The notes below the pieces were generated by a model that did no database searches, was not told the DNA's origin, and was given only the letters and a program-made list of their open reading frames with translations. From Lodderomyces elongisporus (Eukaryota > Ascomycota > Pichiomycetes > Serinales > Debaryomycetaceae): a DNA stretch of 64,000 nt. The DNA lies in contig NC_083675.1 in assembly GCF_030384665.1 (NCBI RefSeq), positions 1,670,001 through 1,734,000 on the forward strand, in the 5' to 3' direction. This document shows positions 43,095 through 51,880 of the stretch, piece after piece (position 1 is the first letter of the stretch; each line of letters opens with the position of its first letter). A program made the translations under genes and the position numbers.

Positions 43095-44419
43095 ATATCT
43101 TTGTAGTTTTGACTAGATTATACTAATAGTAGTATCAATGATGGTTGAAACCCCCGAAAAAAATAAAAAAAAAAAAAACCAAAAAACCAAAAAATTAAAA
43201 ATTAAAAATTAAAAAGAATTGCAAAGTAAAAATGAGAAGAAGCTTGGTAAATCTTTGAGACAGCCTTGCTAATTGTTACTTACAGAGATGGGTAATCTTG
43301 TTCGAAAAGTCTTCCTTGTGGTATTACTTGTAGAATCTATTAAAAGGAAGAAGAAAAAAAGCTAGGTTCCCTGAATATTCTCTGGATACTGATTTTGGAA
43401 ATATAAACAACAGACTTGAATGTATGATCGCGTAAACCTGAAATATAAAAAAATTAAAAAAGAATTAAAAAAAAATTAAAAAAAATTAAAAAAAAATTAA
43501 AAAAAAATTAAAAAAAATTAAAAAAAAAAAATCACAGTCCAACACGAACTGAAACAAAACCTTCTTTTTATCTTGTCTGGGTCGAAATCAACTCCAATTG
43601 CAAGATTTTCACACGTGTAGTCACAAGGTAGAAAAGAGACCACAATTGCCTCCTGGGAGTGTTAACAAATAGACTTAAACCGAGCCTAGTAGGCATCAGA
43701 AACACTACTAAGACACGTGGGAAGTCAAGTTGCAATACGTATCCCATTAATAATGTCAACAATTTGCATTTTGTATTTCGAATCATGAATGAAAGAAAAG
43801 AAAAGAGAATCTTTCCGCATTGTGATTTTTTCTGGTTCGCCACCACTTTTTGAAAGTAGGACAGAATAGCGCATTCAAGTTCTGCTATATCGAGTGACTG
43901 TGGAAATAGCCACAGAGTGTATACAAATCATACATCATCTAACCTAAGATCTCTAGTCGTAGCCAGTTCAACAAGCATAAAGCTTTTTCCTATATAAATT
44001 GAAAACACAATTTGTATCATCAGACCAATTCCATGTCCAAACTCAAAAAGAAATAAAGCTAAAACATTTTCACATCTCTTTTAAGTCCTTAACGTACTTT
44101 GCCATCCATTGTATTCTTCTCTACACCATTCTTTAGTCCTTTCTTTTCTTTTCCCTCCTCCACCCAGCTTTCCTCTTATGCCACTTTTTTTTCGCCTGTT
44201 TTCGGTGGGTGCGGAAAAACAAAACAAAAAAAAAAAACAAAAATTGAAATCTGAAATTCTTGGTGTGAGAACAGAGGAAAGAAAAGAAAGAAGAAAAAAA
44301 ATTTATCCATATCAGCACCTCTCCTTCTTTCTTCTTTCTTCTTTCTTCTTCAACTCGAATCTGTTTCTGATAACTTAGAATCATACAATTGAATTGAAAT
44401 AACAACTTGCTATATAAAT
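43095..44419. promoter_or_regulatory. Divergent spacer between the coiled-coil gene and the small SHE10-like gene
   Basis: The 1325-bp spacer includes an A-tract array with about 10.7-bp spacing (43446-43532), CACGTG sites at about 43612 and 43713, and a purine/pyrimidine-rich leader before 44420 with a TATATAAATA ending at the start codon. No coding ORF is seen. Confidence 0.5.
43446..43532 (+). repeat. Helically phased A-tract array
   Basis: Runs of 7-9 A are broken by TT at 43454, 43465, 43476, 43486, 43497, 43508 and 43518, a spacing of 10 or 11 bp, followed by an A12 run. A-tracts repeated in phase with the helix are the textbook pattern for intrinsically bent DNA. Confidence 0.85.
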
Positions 44420-44848
44420 ATGGTCTTGGTCAGCTTGAGAACATTCCTTTTGGGTTTGATTGTCTTCTACTCAACTTACTTGTACAACTACAAATGCCCA
44501 ACCTTGACTTTTGGAGAGAACCTTGAAACCAAACTTTTCCACCCATTGAGAAGCCAACATTCAACCTTGTGTGAATTGTTGCACGGCGGTGTCAACAAGG
44601 TTGAACCATACACCACTCAGGCACACGCCTTTTTAGATGAACACGTCCATTCACACCCATTGTTCATCAAGTACAAGGTCCACGATAAAGCCGTGGCTGC
44701 TAAAGAACAATTTGACAAGTACGCTTACCCTGTCATTGAACAATTATATGAGTTCACAGATGTGTTTGAAGTCAAAGCATACGACCAAATCAGCGACCTC
44801 TACAAGAAGGCCAATGAATTCGTCTATGGTAAATTGAAACAAGATTAA
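44420..44848 (+). CDS. Small signal-anchored protein, N-terminal relative of the SHE10-like gene downstream
   Basis: The 142-residue product starts with a hydrophobic signal or anchor (residues 3-22, VLVSLRTFLLGLIVFYSTYL) and then YNYKCP, so it should enter the secretory pathway. The rest is a Tyr/His/Glu-rich soluble segment: LCELLHGGVNKVEPYTTQAH, DEHVHSHPLF and EQFDKYAYPVIEQLYEFTDV. The layout of hydrophobic start, Cys-Pro, a second Cys near residue 52, then alternating Tyr/Pro/Val and EH(V) resembles the N-terminus of the 728-residue protein at 47630, in the She10/Osw7 style. It could be a truncated tandem paralogue or a separate small family member. Codon use is biased toward C/T-ending codons, suggesting good expression. 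Function unknown. Confidence 0.75.
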   Translation: MVLVSLRTFLLGLIVFYSTYLYNYKCPTLTFGENLETKLFHPLRSQHSTLCELLHGGVNKVEPYTTQAHAFLDEHVHSHPLFIKYKVHDKAVAAKEQFDKYAYPVIEQLYEFTDVFEVKAYDQISDLYKKANEFVYGKLKQD

Positions 44849-45432
44849 AACAAGAACAGCTATAGAGTGATGGCTTTCATGTGAATGCGTCGAAAGACTG
44901 CTGGAGAGATTTGAGAATGAGTTTACCTATTTATATTGAAATCGCGCTTTGAAGCTTACATCAGATGTGATTTAATACTTGAATTTTCTTTTGTATACCT
45001 TGCTGATTTTGTTTTTGTTTTTGTTTTTTGTTTCTATATTCGTTGTTTTCGATGTTTCGAATTTACGATCGATATTACGAACCGTACTTTAGTTAGCTTT
45101 TTTTAATACAATTATTTTTTTCCCATACCTTTAGCAATACACCTTGGTAAGACACCTTGGTAAGACACAAAGTACATTATTAGTTTTCTGAAAAGATCCT
45201 CTTTTTGTATAATCTCTTATGAATGGGTCTATGCTTATATAATGAACTTAAAATCCAATTACCCCAGAATACAAGAACTTACCCCACCAACGCTATCTCT
45301 TTCTTTCTCTCTCTCTCTCTCTCTCTCTTTTTCTCTATTTGCACATGCACACACATGTATATACATATTTACACAAACCATATTTGCATCCAAGTATATA
45401 CTCCAATAAACGTATTATTCCACAACTTTTAG
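44849..45432. other. Spacer before the amino-acid permease
   Basis: The 584-bp spacer contains a 13-bp tandem duplication (ACACCTTGGTAAG twice, about 45139-45164), a CT-rich tract (about 45297-45330) and no gene. It holds the 3' UTR of the small gene and the permease promoter. Confidence 0.5.
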
Positions 45433-47016
45433 ATGCTAGATGAATGCTCACCACTTGTTCCTAACACTTCAACTCCTTTCAATGGCTCTATGACTAGTGA
45501 TGACTGCGACTCAAAAATCCCCCAAGACCACCTCCCACTCCATGCACATACAAAACGTCTCTTAACAAGTCGACATGTATCAATGATATCAATTGGTGGC
45601 ATAATAGGTACGGGCTTATTTATGGGTATAAGGCAAACTCTTCCCAATGGCCCCATTATAAGTCTTGCGTCCTACATATACATAGCCACACTTTGTTTCT
45701 ATATAATTCAAGCAGTTGCTGAGATGGCATGTTATATGCCTGTGAATGGCTCACTATGCCAGTTCCAATTCAAATTTATTTCCAACCCTATTGGCGTTAT
45801 GAATAATTTTGTTTACTGGCTTAGCTGGTCAATCACTTTGGCGTTGGAGTTGTCTTTGATTTATGAAGTGTTGACCTTTTGGAGCGACGATGCGTCTAGT
45901 GGGGGAAATTTTAAGAGATTGATTCTGCTCGTGTTGGAAAATAAGCCTTTAGTGATTTTATTTATTTGGTGCATGTTAACAGGAGCCAATTTGCTTCCGG
46001 TAAACTACTATGGAGAGATTGAGTTCTTTGTCACTAGTGTTAAAGTTGGATTCATCATCAGTTGGATCTGTTTGAGCATTGCATTGATATTGCAAAAAGG
46101 CAATGGGTTTCGATATTGGAACAAAGAATTGGTTTGGGGAGTAGATACAATCGATGTTGTGAAAAACCCTTTGGGGAACAAGATCATCAATATACTTTCA
46201 TCGTCGCTTGTATCATCATGTTTTACTTTCCAGTCAATCGAGTCTGTAGCATTATGTTCTGGCGAGATCCACAACATTCATTATACATTGCCCAAATCAA
46301 TCAAGTATATCGTACTGCGGATTGTTATTTTCTATATTTTGACATTATTTCTTTTGACGTTGATGATTCCAAGCAATGACCAGGCTTTACTTGGAAAAGA
46401 TGACCAAATCTTTTCGTCGCCTTTCTTAATTGGATTGATTAATTGCGGCATGAATCTGGGCATCGTATTGTCCATCTTTAATCTTGTTATACTTGTGTCT
46501 ATGCTTTCTGCTGCAAATTCAAACATTTACTTTGGGTCAAGATGTTTACTATCAATGGTTGAGGAAGGCTATTTTTGGTCTATATTTGGCAAGACCGTAT
46601 ATAAAGGCGTACCGGTATACTCCATACTTTTAACATCGAGTATCGGATTATTATCACTTGTCTCCGAACTAAAGGGAATAAATACCTTCTACAAACTACT
46701 TATAAATCTATCGGCCACTGCTGGTTTGTTAATGTGGCTATTTATCCTGATCAGCTACCTAAGGTTTAGGAAATCTTTGGAGAGAAATGGAGAGTCCTAT
46801 CAAAGTTTAGTATACAAGTCACCATTTCCAATGGTCCCATTAAGCAAATGGGCTATTTCTAGTATATGTGTGATCATACTAAGCAATGGCATGGTCAACT
46901 TTTGGAATTTTCAGTGGGACTCGTTTCTAAGTTGTTATTTGACACTGATTATAGTCGTTATAGGCAGTGTGCTTCTTAGTATAAAATGGCATCAGCCATT
47001 ATTTAAGTCTCTTTGA
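45433..47016 (+). CDS. Amino-acid permease (YAT family)
   Basis: The 527-residue integral membrane protein belongs to the yeast amino-acid transporter group of the APC superfamily. A ~40-residue hydrophilic N-terminus leads into LLTSRHVSMISIGGIIGTGLFMG, the TM1 signature with the unwound GxIGTGLF helix that binds substrate. About 12 hydrophobic segments follow. Family blocks include AEMACYMPVNGSLCQF, YWLSWSITLALEL and SSCFTFQSIESVALCSGEI (the TM6 region). AAP-type features such as SAANSNIYFGSRCLLSMVEEG and KGVPVYSILLTSSIG lie in TM8-TM9. The C-terminal tail is very short, so it lacks the usual cytosolic degron region. Substrate cannot be assigned; AGP3-like is one possibility. It sits between two SHE10-like genes, all on the plus strand. 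Confidence 0.9.
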   Translation: MLDECSPLVPNTSTPFNGSMTSDDCDSKIPQDHLPLHAHTKRLLTSRHVSMISIGGIIGTGLFMGIRQTLPNGPIISLASYIYIATLCFYIIQAVAEMACYMPVNGSLCQFQFKFISNPIGVMNNFVYWLSWSITLALELSLIYEVLTFWSDDASSGGNFKRLILLVLENKPLVILFIWCMLTGANLLPVNYYGEIEFFVTSVKVGFIISWICLSIALILQKGNGFRYWNKELVWGVDTIDVVKNPLGNKIINILSSSLVSSCFTFQSIESVALCSGEIHNIHYTLPKSIKYIVLRIVIFYILTLFLLTLMIPSNDQALLGKDDQIFSSPFLIGLINCGMNLGIVLSIFNLVILVSMLSAANSNIYFGSRCLLSMVEEGYFWSIFGKTVYKGVPVYSILLTSSIGLLSLVSELKGINTFYKLLINLSATAGLLMWLFILISYLRFRKSLERNGESYQSLVYKSPFPMVPLSKWAISSICVIILSNGMVNFWNFQWDSFLSCYLTLIIVVIGSVLLSIKWHQPLFKSL

Positions 47017-47629
47017 ACAAAACCAACCACAAAAGAGAAGAAGAAGAAGAAGAAGAAGAAAAAAAAAAGTGGAAAAAGAAATAGAAAAATCATAACAATA
47101 CAACAATAAAGGAGATAAAGAAGGATTTATATCCTTGAAAGACCTATACTTAATTGCAATTGTTGAGATCAACTATAGCAACTTTTTGAAGTCTGCACCG
47201 ATTGCCAAATGTCTGTCAAATTGTAAAATAAAATAAAATCAAAATTACGACAAAAAATCAAAATCAGCTCAAAGATGACACAAAATTGGAAATATAAATT
47301 TTTTAAAAAAAAAATAAAAAATAAAAAATAAAATAAAGAAAAATAAAATAAAGAAAAATTGAAAATCATAAACAACAGACCAAAGAAATCCAGACCTCAT
47401 GTACCTATTTTGTATTTTCACATCCATCTCACCAAAGCTAACTAGCATTCGCAATCACAGCTGATTCTTTCTGACAGAATACAATCACCACTATTTTTAA
47501 AAATTCATTTTTTTTTTAAATTTTCCTCCAAACAATCTTGACCACCCTCCCCTTCCTTAATACCACCATAACCATTGGTACCGCTTTATACTACAGTACA
47601 GTACAGTATCATACTCCTTTATAGACAAC
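47017..47629. other. Spacer between the permease and the large SHE10-like gene
   Basis: The 613-bp spacer starts with a GAA/AAG triplet tract (about 47036-47060) in the permease 3' region, then AAAAT-rich sequence (about 47300-47360). A CAGTA direct repeat (CTACAGTACAGTACAGTATC, 47591-47610) lies about 20 bp before the next ATG. No gene is seen. Confidence 0.5.
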
Positions 47630-49816
47630 ATGACCTACCAGTACAAGTGGGTACCGCTCATTATTCTAGGTTACTTATTATACGCGTGGACATTTGTATG
47701 CCCGCCCAGTAAACCGCTGTCATTGGACTTTTTGAACACATTATCACCTATCAATTACCATTTCTGTAAAGTCAGTGATTATTATGTGCGTCCAACTGTG
47801 CAACCAATTTACGATGAGCACGTGAGACTGAAACTAGAGGAGTTCGATCGCAAGTATGCTATGAGCACCACGTGGAATAACAAACTTGTCAAACCAATTT
47901 CAGAGTCCCATTATGTCAATACAGTATCTGTTCAGATTACACAATATGCGCAAGTATTGGTTGATTGGGTCGAAGAGCAGATTGAGCCTAGAATGAAGAG
48001 ATTTGGTACTCAATTGATACTTAAAGCAAGAATATGGATTAATGTATTGGCTGTGCAAGTAAATGACATTACAAGTCCATTTCTTGGATATACTATACAA
48101 GGATTACAAAGGCTTAAAAGTTTACCATTATTAGAAGTTGTATGTGGGCGTGCGGCTGAAGTGTATTCCAAATTAATGCAATCACAGCATGCTGTTAAAT
48201 TGCAAGAGAAAAGCTCATTTCTTCAGGCTGAGTTAAAGAATTTAGTTAAATTCGATGAGTTTGGTCCAATGGAGTTTAAGTCTAGTGTCATGAGTGTGGT
48301 AAATGATTTGTTGGGAAAGGGTAAACTTTGCCAAGAACAAGAAAGTGGGGAGGATTCGCAAGGTGATTTGGAAGTAGATTACGAAGTAGATGAAACAGAA
48401 ACCATTTTGATTGTATCCACAATTTCAGTGACTGTAGAAGAAAATGGTATTAGCACTGAAGACGTTGATTTACTGTTGAGGGCCGTTATTGATGAAATTG
48501 AGTATTGGGAGCGCAAGGTTGATAGAACTTTGGAAATTGCACGGAAAAATTTGGTTGATGAAGTGACACCTCGAGTTGCAAAAATAGTGGATGATGTGAA
48601 GGTAGAGATCAGCGAGCAATTCCAGATTTTACAACGTGATAACCATTTGCAATACAAAGCAATGAATTTGAAGATTGGTGAGATAAACAAAGACACCGAG
48701 AAGATTAGGGCTTTGAATGATACTAGTATAGAGACCATAACTCGTCAAGAGATTAGAGATGATATTGCAGAAAGTTACAAATCAGCTGACATTTGCTCCA
48801 AGCAAGTGCAGAAGTTATTAACTGATAATCATGAATTAGTTGTCAATCTTTACTTTCAGTCGGTTCAAGATACCATTGATATTTTGGAGACATTTAGTGA
48901 GTCTACTATTAACGAGTTTTCCAAAAAGCTTAGTGAATTGACTGCGAACCTTGAAGTTGACGATGAGTCCATCAACTGGAATGTATGGAAGAGGTTCCAC
49001 CAGATCAAAGAGAGGATATTCAATTTTCGAGATGAAATTTTTGATGGTGCACATGCATACAAAAAGGATAACAAAAAGAACTCTCAAGTAGTTATTGGAT
49101 TGGGATTGGATGCTTGGGTTGAGTATTTGAAACACATTGAGTTTCATTTAAACTATTTGATCAGAGATAATGCTGACTATTTGAGACTTGTGAGGGCCAA
49201 GGCAAACTTGGCATTCCAAGCCAGAGAAGAGTTGGTACATAATATGACTCAATTGAAGTTGGAGAAGGAGGAGATGGAGAAAAAAGAAGCTGAAGCTAGA
49301 GAAGCTGAAGCTAGGGAAGCTGAAGCAAGAGAAGCTGAAGCAAGGGAAGCTGAAGCTAGAGAAGCTGAAGCTAGAGAATCTGAATCTAGGGAAGCTGAAG
49401 CTAGGGAAGCTGAAGCAAGAGAAGCTGAAGCAAGAGAAGCTGAAGCTAGAGAAGCTGAAGCTAGAGAAGCTGAAATCAAAGAAGCTGAAGCAAGGGAAGC
49501 TGAAGCTAGGGAAGCTGAAGCAAGAGAAGCTGAAATCAAAGAAGCTGAAGCTAGAGAAGCTGAAGCAAGAGAAGCTGAAGCTATAAAAGTTGAAGTGCAA
49601 GAGATGATGAGGGAAATCAATGATCACACGAATGAAAACTTAATTGAAGTTGGACTTAGTTCCGCAGAATATGAAATTATATCGAGTACAATGGAGTCTC
49701 AAATTTCAATGCAAAATACAGAGATTGATGAGTCACCACTGTTGCAAAGTGAGTCTTTTTCCACTGCAATTGAAAATAACAAAGTGGAAGAAGGGAACTT
49801 TCTGATACTCAACTAG
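47630..49816 (+). CDS. SHE10/OSW7-like secretory coiled-coil protein with EAEAR repeats
   Basis: The 728-residue protein starts with a signal or anchor (about residues 7-22, WVPLIILGYLLYAWTF) followed by VCPPSKP. A Tyr/Val/Pro-rich segment (YYVRPTVQPIYDEHVRLKLE) resembles the fungal She10/Osw7 family. Residues about 280-460 are helical and charged, with many Glu/Lys/Ile heptads and a conserved-looking SIETITRQEIRDDIAESYKS. Residues 553-652 are 20 tandem 5-residue units, mostly EAEAR with ESESR and EAEIK variants, likely one long charged helix. An acidic C-terminus ends the protein. She10 and Osw7 function in spore-wall formation in S. cerevisiae; whether this is so in a Candida-type yeast is unknown. 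It is related at its N-terminus to the 142-residue protein at 44420. Confidence 0.72.
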   Translation: MTYQYKWVPLIILGYLLYAWTFVCPPSKPLSLDFLNTLSPINYHFCKVSDYYVRPTVQPIYDEHVRLKLEEFDRKYAMSTTWNNKLVKPISESHYVNTVSVQITQYAQVLVDWVEEQIEPRMKRFGTQLILKARIWINVLAVQVNDITSPFLGYTIQGLQRLKSLPLLEVVCGRAAEVYSKLMQSQHAVKLQEKSSFLQAELKNLVKFDEFGPMEFKSSVMSVVNDLLGKGKLCQEQESGEDSQGDLEVDYEVDETETILIVSTISVTVEENGISTEDVDLLLRAVIDEIEYWERKVDRTLEIARKNLVDEVTPRVAKIVDDVKVEISEQFQILQRDNHLQYKAMNLKIGEINKDTEKIRALNDTSIETITRQEIRDDIAESYKSADICSKQVQKLLTDNHELVVNLYFQSVQDTIDILETFSESTINEFSKKLSELTANLEVDDESINWNVWKRFHQIKERIFNFRDEIFDGAHAYKKDNKKNSQVVIGLGLDAWVEYLKHIEFHLNYLIRDNADYLRLVRAKANLAFQAREELVHNMTQLKLEKEEMEKKEAEAREAEAREAEAREAEAREAEAREAEARESESREAEAREAEAREAEAREAEAREAEAREAEIKEAEAREAEAREAEAREAEIKEAEAREAEAREAEAIKVEVQEMMREINDHTNENLIEVGLSSAEYEIISSTMESQISMQNTEIDESPLLQSESFSTAIENNKVEEGNFLILN
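49286..49585 (+). repeat. 20 tandem 15-bp units encoding EAEAR-type pentapeptides
   Basis: The unit GAAGCTGAAGCNAGR repeats 20 times without frame change. Synonymous differences (CTA/CAA, AGA/AGG) and a few replacement variants (GAATCTGAATCT, GAAGCTGAAATCAAA) occur in blocks, suggesting duplication of multi-unit segments. The repeat also keeps both other strand frames open, creating spurious antisense ORFs. Confidence 0.95.
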
Positions 49817-50770
49817 GGAGAATATACTGGCCGATAGTCTGGCAAAGTTGTAGGTAATGAAGGAACAAAGGAAAACACAGGGTTTTGGGAGGATGTAAGG
49901 GGGAGGGAGAGAGAGAAAAAAATGACGAAACTGAATGAGTAATGAGCTATTCATTTTATCTGAGATGGATGGTGGATGGTGGATGGTGGATGAAGATGGT
50001 GTATTTGCTGATTTATTGAGTCTGTGGCTGGAAAAAAAAATGTCTGTGGTGCTGATGCAAAAGCTCAATTTATTAAGTCTGTTGAGTCATGTTTTTTTGT
50101 TTTATTAAATTTTTGTTTTGTAGAAAATGCTATGGAAGAAAGAATATTACACGTGTTGTGTAGAATAATGTGTTTTGTAGTGTTGTAGAAGGGTTAAGTG
50201 AAAAAAAAAAAAGCAAAAAGAAAAAAGAGAAACGGAACAACACGAAATGGAGCAAATTAAAAGTATTGCATTATTAATATTGTCTTCAATGATCTACTAT
50301 TCTGGAAGGTTAAAAATGTTAATATGAAATGTAAAATTTATAAAATAAATATAAACAAAAAAATAGGAGAAGAAGATAAGGAGATTATGTGGTCTGATCA
50401 TAAGAAAGAAGAATAAAGAATTCAAAAAAAAAAAGAAAAATAAAATAAATTTGGGCAAATGAGAGATAAGAAACTGTGTAGTTTGACAAAGAGACTTTTG
50501 ATCGTAAAGTGAACAATCAAGACAAGACAAGACAAGGCAAGATAAGGTGAATAAAGAAGATTTGTTTTATGCAAATGGGGACCTGGAGTTAAAGGTAAAG
50601 AGCTAGAAAGACGCGACTTTTTTCCTTTTCCTCAAGTGTATTAAAGTTGAAGATGGTATATAGGAGGCGAGTGAAAAAACAATGTATCCTTATCAGTTTC
50701 AATATAGAAGTAAGCAAAAAGCAAAAAGCAAAAAGCAAAAGTTTTAGGATTTTGTCGAGATAGATTAAGG

Positions 50771-50803
50771 ATTTATCATCTGCAGCTGATGCTGCAGATA
50801 AAT
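50771..50803 (+). other. Inverted repeat able to form a 13-bp bulged hairpin
   Basis: ATTTATC, a 3-nt bulge ATC, TGCAGC, a TGAT loop, then GCTGCA and GATAAAT. The arms are perfect complements apart from the bulge; without the bulge the inner 9 bp pair continuously. It lies inside the GATAAG cluster. Confidence 0.8.
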
Positions 50804-51436
50804 GAAAGAGGAAGAGAGATTAGAAAAGTAAAGTAAAGTATACTTACAGAAATAGATAAGGGTGGTGTTGAGATAATGACAAGCACCACAATAATGATAA
50901 GAAACCAATTAATGGTGATCAACAAATAAGTTGAGGATAGGAATTGGAGTTTTGTTACAATCTAAGGCGACACTATATTACCAGCCATTTTGTCAAAGGA
51001 TATAACATATAGTAATGAAACAATTGTGTAAAGAGAGTCAGGTAGAGAAAAGAATAAAGAAAAGAAAGAAAGAAAGAAAGATGCCAATTGAGAACAAAAA
51101 AAAAGAACAACCTGTTTTTGACATGAAATGAAGTGATTGTCAATGTCAACCGTCTTAATACATCTTGTTTCGTTCAATCTTCCCATATTACCCTCTTTGT
51201 CTCTCTTTGTCTCTCTTTCTCTGTCTCTTTCATTAGCCGTGCTTAAAAATATGTGTGTGTGTGTGTGTTTTGTTCTTACCTACAATCTTCCCCCCTCCCT
51301 CCTCCAATTTCTTAATTCCCTTTCCCCCTTTTTTCCTTCAAGAGAGAGAGAGAGAGAAGAGAAAGAAGAGAATAAAGAAAGAAAGCATGTGATATGGGGA
51401 TTTTTTTTTTGTTCTATTTTAGAAAATTTGATTTGC

Positions 51437-51633
51437 TAAAAATGAAATGGTACATTATCATACATTATCATTAAGTGTCGGTAGTATACGCGATTGTAGT
51501 AAGGATTCCACAAAGTAGTGGGGTTAGGGTTACTGTTGCTTGTATAGTTACGGTTACAGCCACGTCTAATGCTATATGGTCCCGTCAAGTGCTGTCTTGT
51601 CCTCGCTAGTTCGTGGATATTTACATTCGTCAT
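51437..51633 (-). CDS. Possible small protein, 65 residues, unrecognised
   Basis: An ATG at 51633 opens a 65-codon frame on the minus strand. The stretch 51471-51633 is clearly less AT-rich than its surroundings and free of homopolymers, unlike the rest of the 3.6-kb spacer. The peptide is basic and rich in Asn, Tyr, Arg and Thr (TTLWNPYYNRVYYRHLMI) with no recognised motif, signal peptide or membrane helix. A 10-bp tandem repeat lies about 100 bp upstream on its strand. It may be a real small gene or chance; I do not recognise it. Confidence 0.25.
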
Positions 51634-51728
51634 CTCTATTTATAATTCTAGTTCCTCACTCCTCCCCCTCCTCCCCCCTAGCAACAACAAACTAGATATT
51701 TAAAAAAGCAAAGGGAGGCAAAGCAAAG

Positions 51729-51768
51729 GAAAGTGTGAGAAAGTGTGGGAAAGTGTGGGAAAGTGTGA
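51729..51768 (+). repeat. Four tandem 10-bp repeats (GAAAGTGTGR)
   Basis: Units start at 51729, 51739, 51749 and 51759, ending in A, G, G and A. The period equals about one helical turn. Confidence 0.85.
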
Positions 51769-51839
51769 TCTAGACCGCAACTAAAAAAAGCAGCAGCAGC
51801 AGCAGGCCTCGATTATACTGCGGTACTTTCTTTTTTTGT

Positions 51840-51840
<1 letters not shown>

Positions 51841-51875
<35 letters not shown>
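51841..51875 (+). repeat. (CT)17 dinucleotide tract
   Basis: About 35 bp of uninterrupted CT repeat lie in the spacer upstream of GLN1. Confidence 0.9.

Positions 51876-51880
<5 letters not shown>

Noticed and set aside
43896..43915. CTGTGG-AAATAG-CCACAG inverted repeat
   Set aside because: Only 6 bp of stem with no extension, which is expected by chance at this scale.
49148..49627. Antisense ORFs of 159 and 123 residues, rich in Ser/Phe or Ser/Ala
   Set aside because: They are by-products of the 15-bp repeat, which lacks stops in several frames. The sense frame has a proper start, signal anchor and flanking unique sequence.
51519..51533. GGGGTTAGGGTTACT, telomere-like
   Set aside because: It has under two repeat units and Candida-type yeasts use long, different telomere units. 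It is within a possible small ORF.
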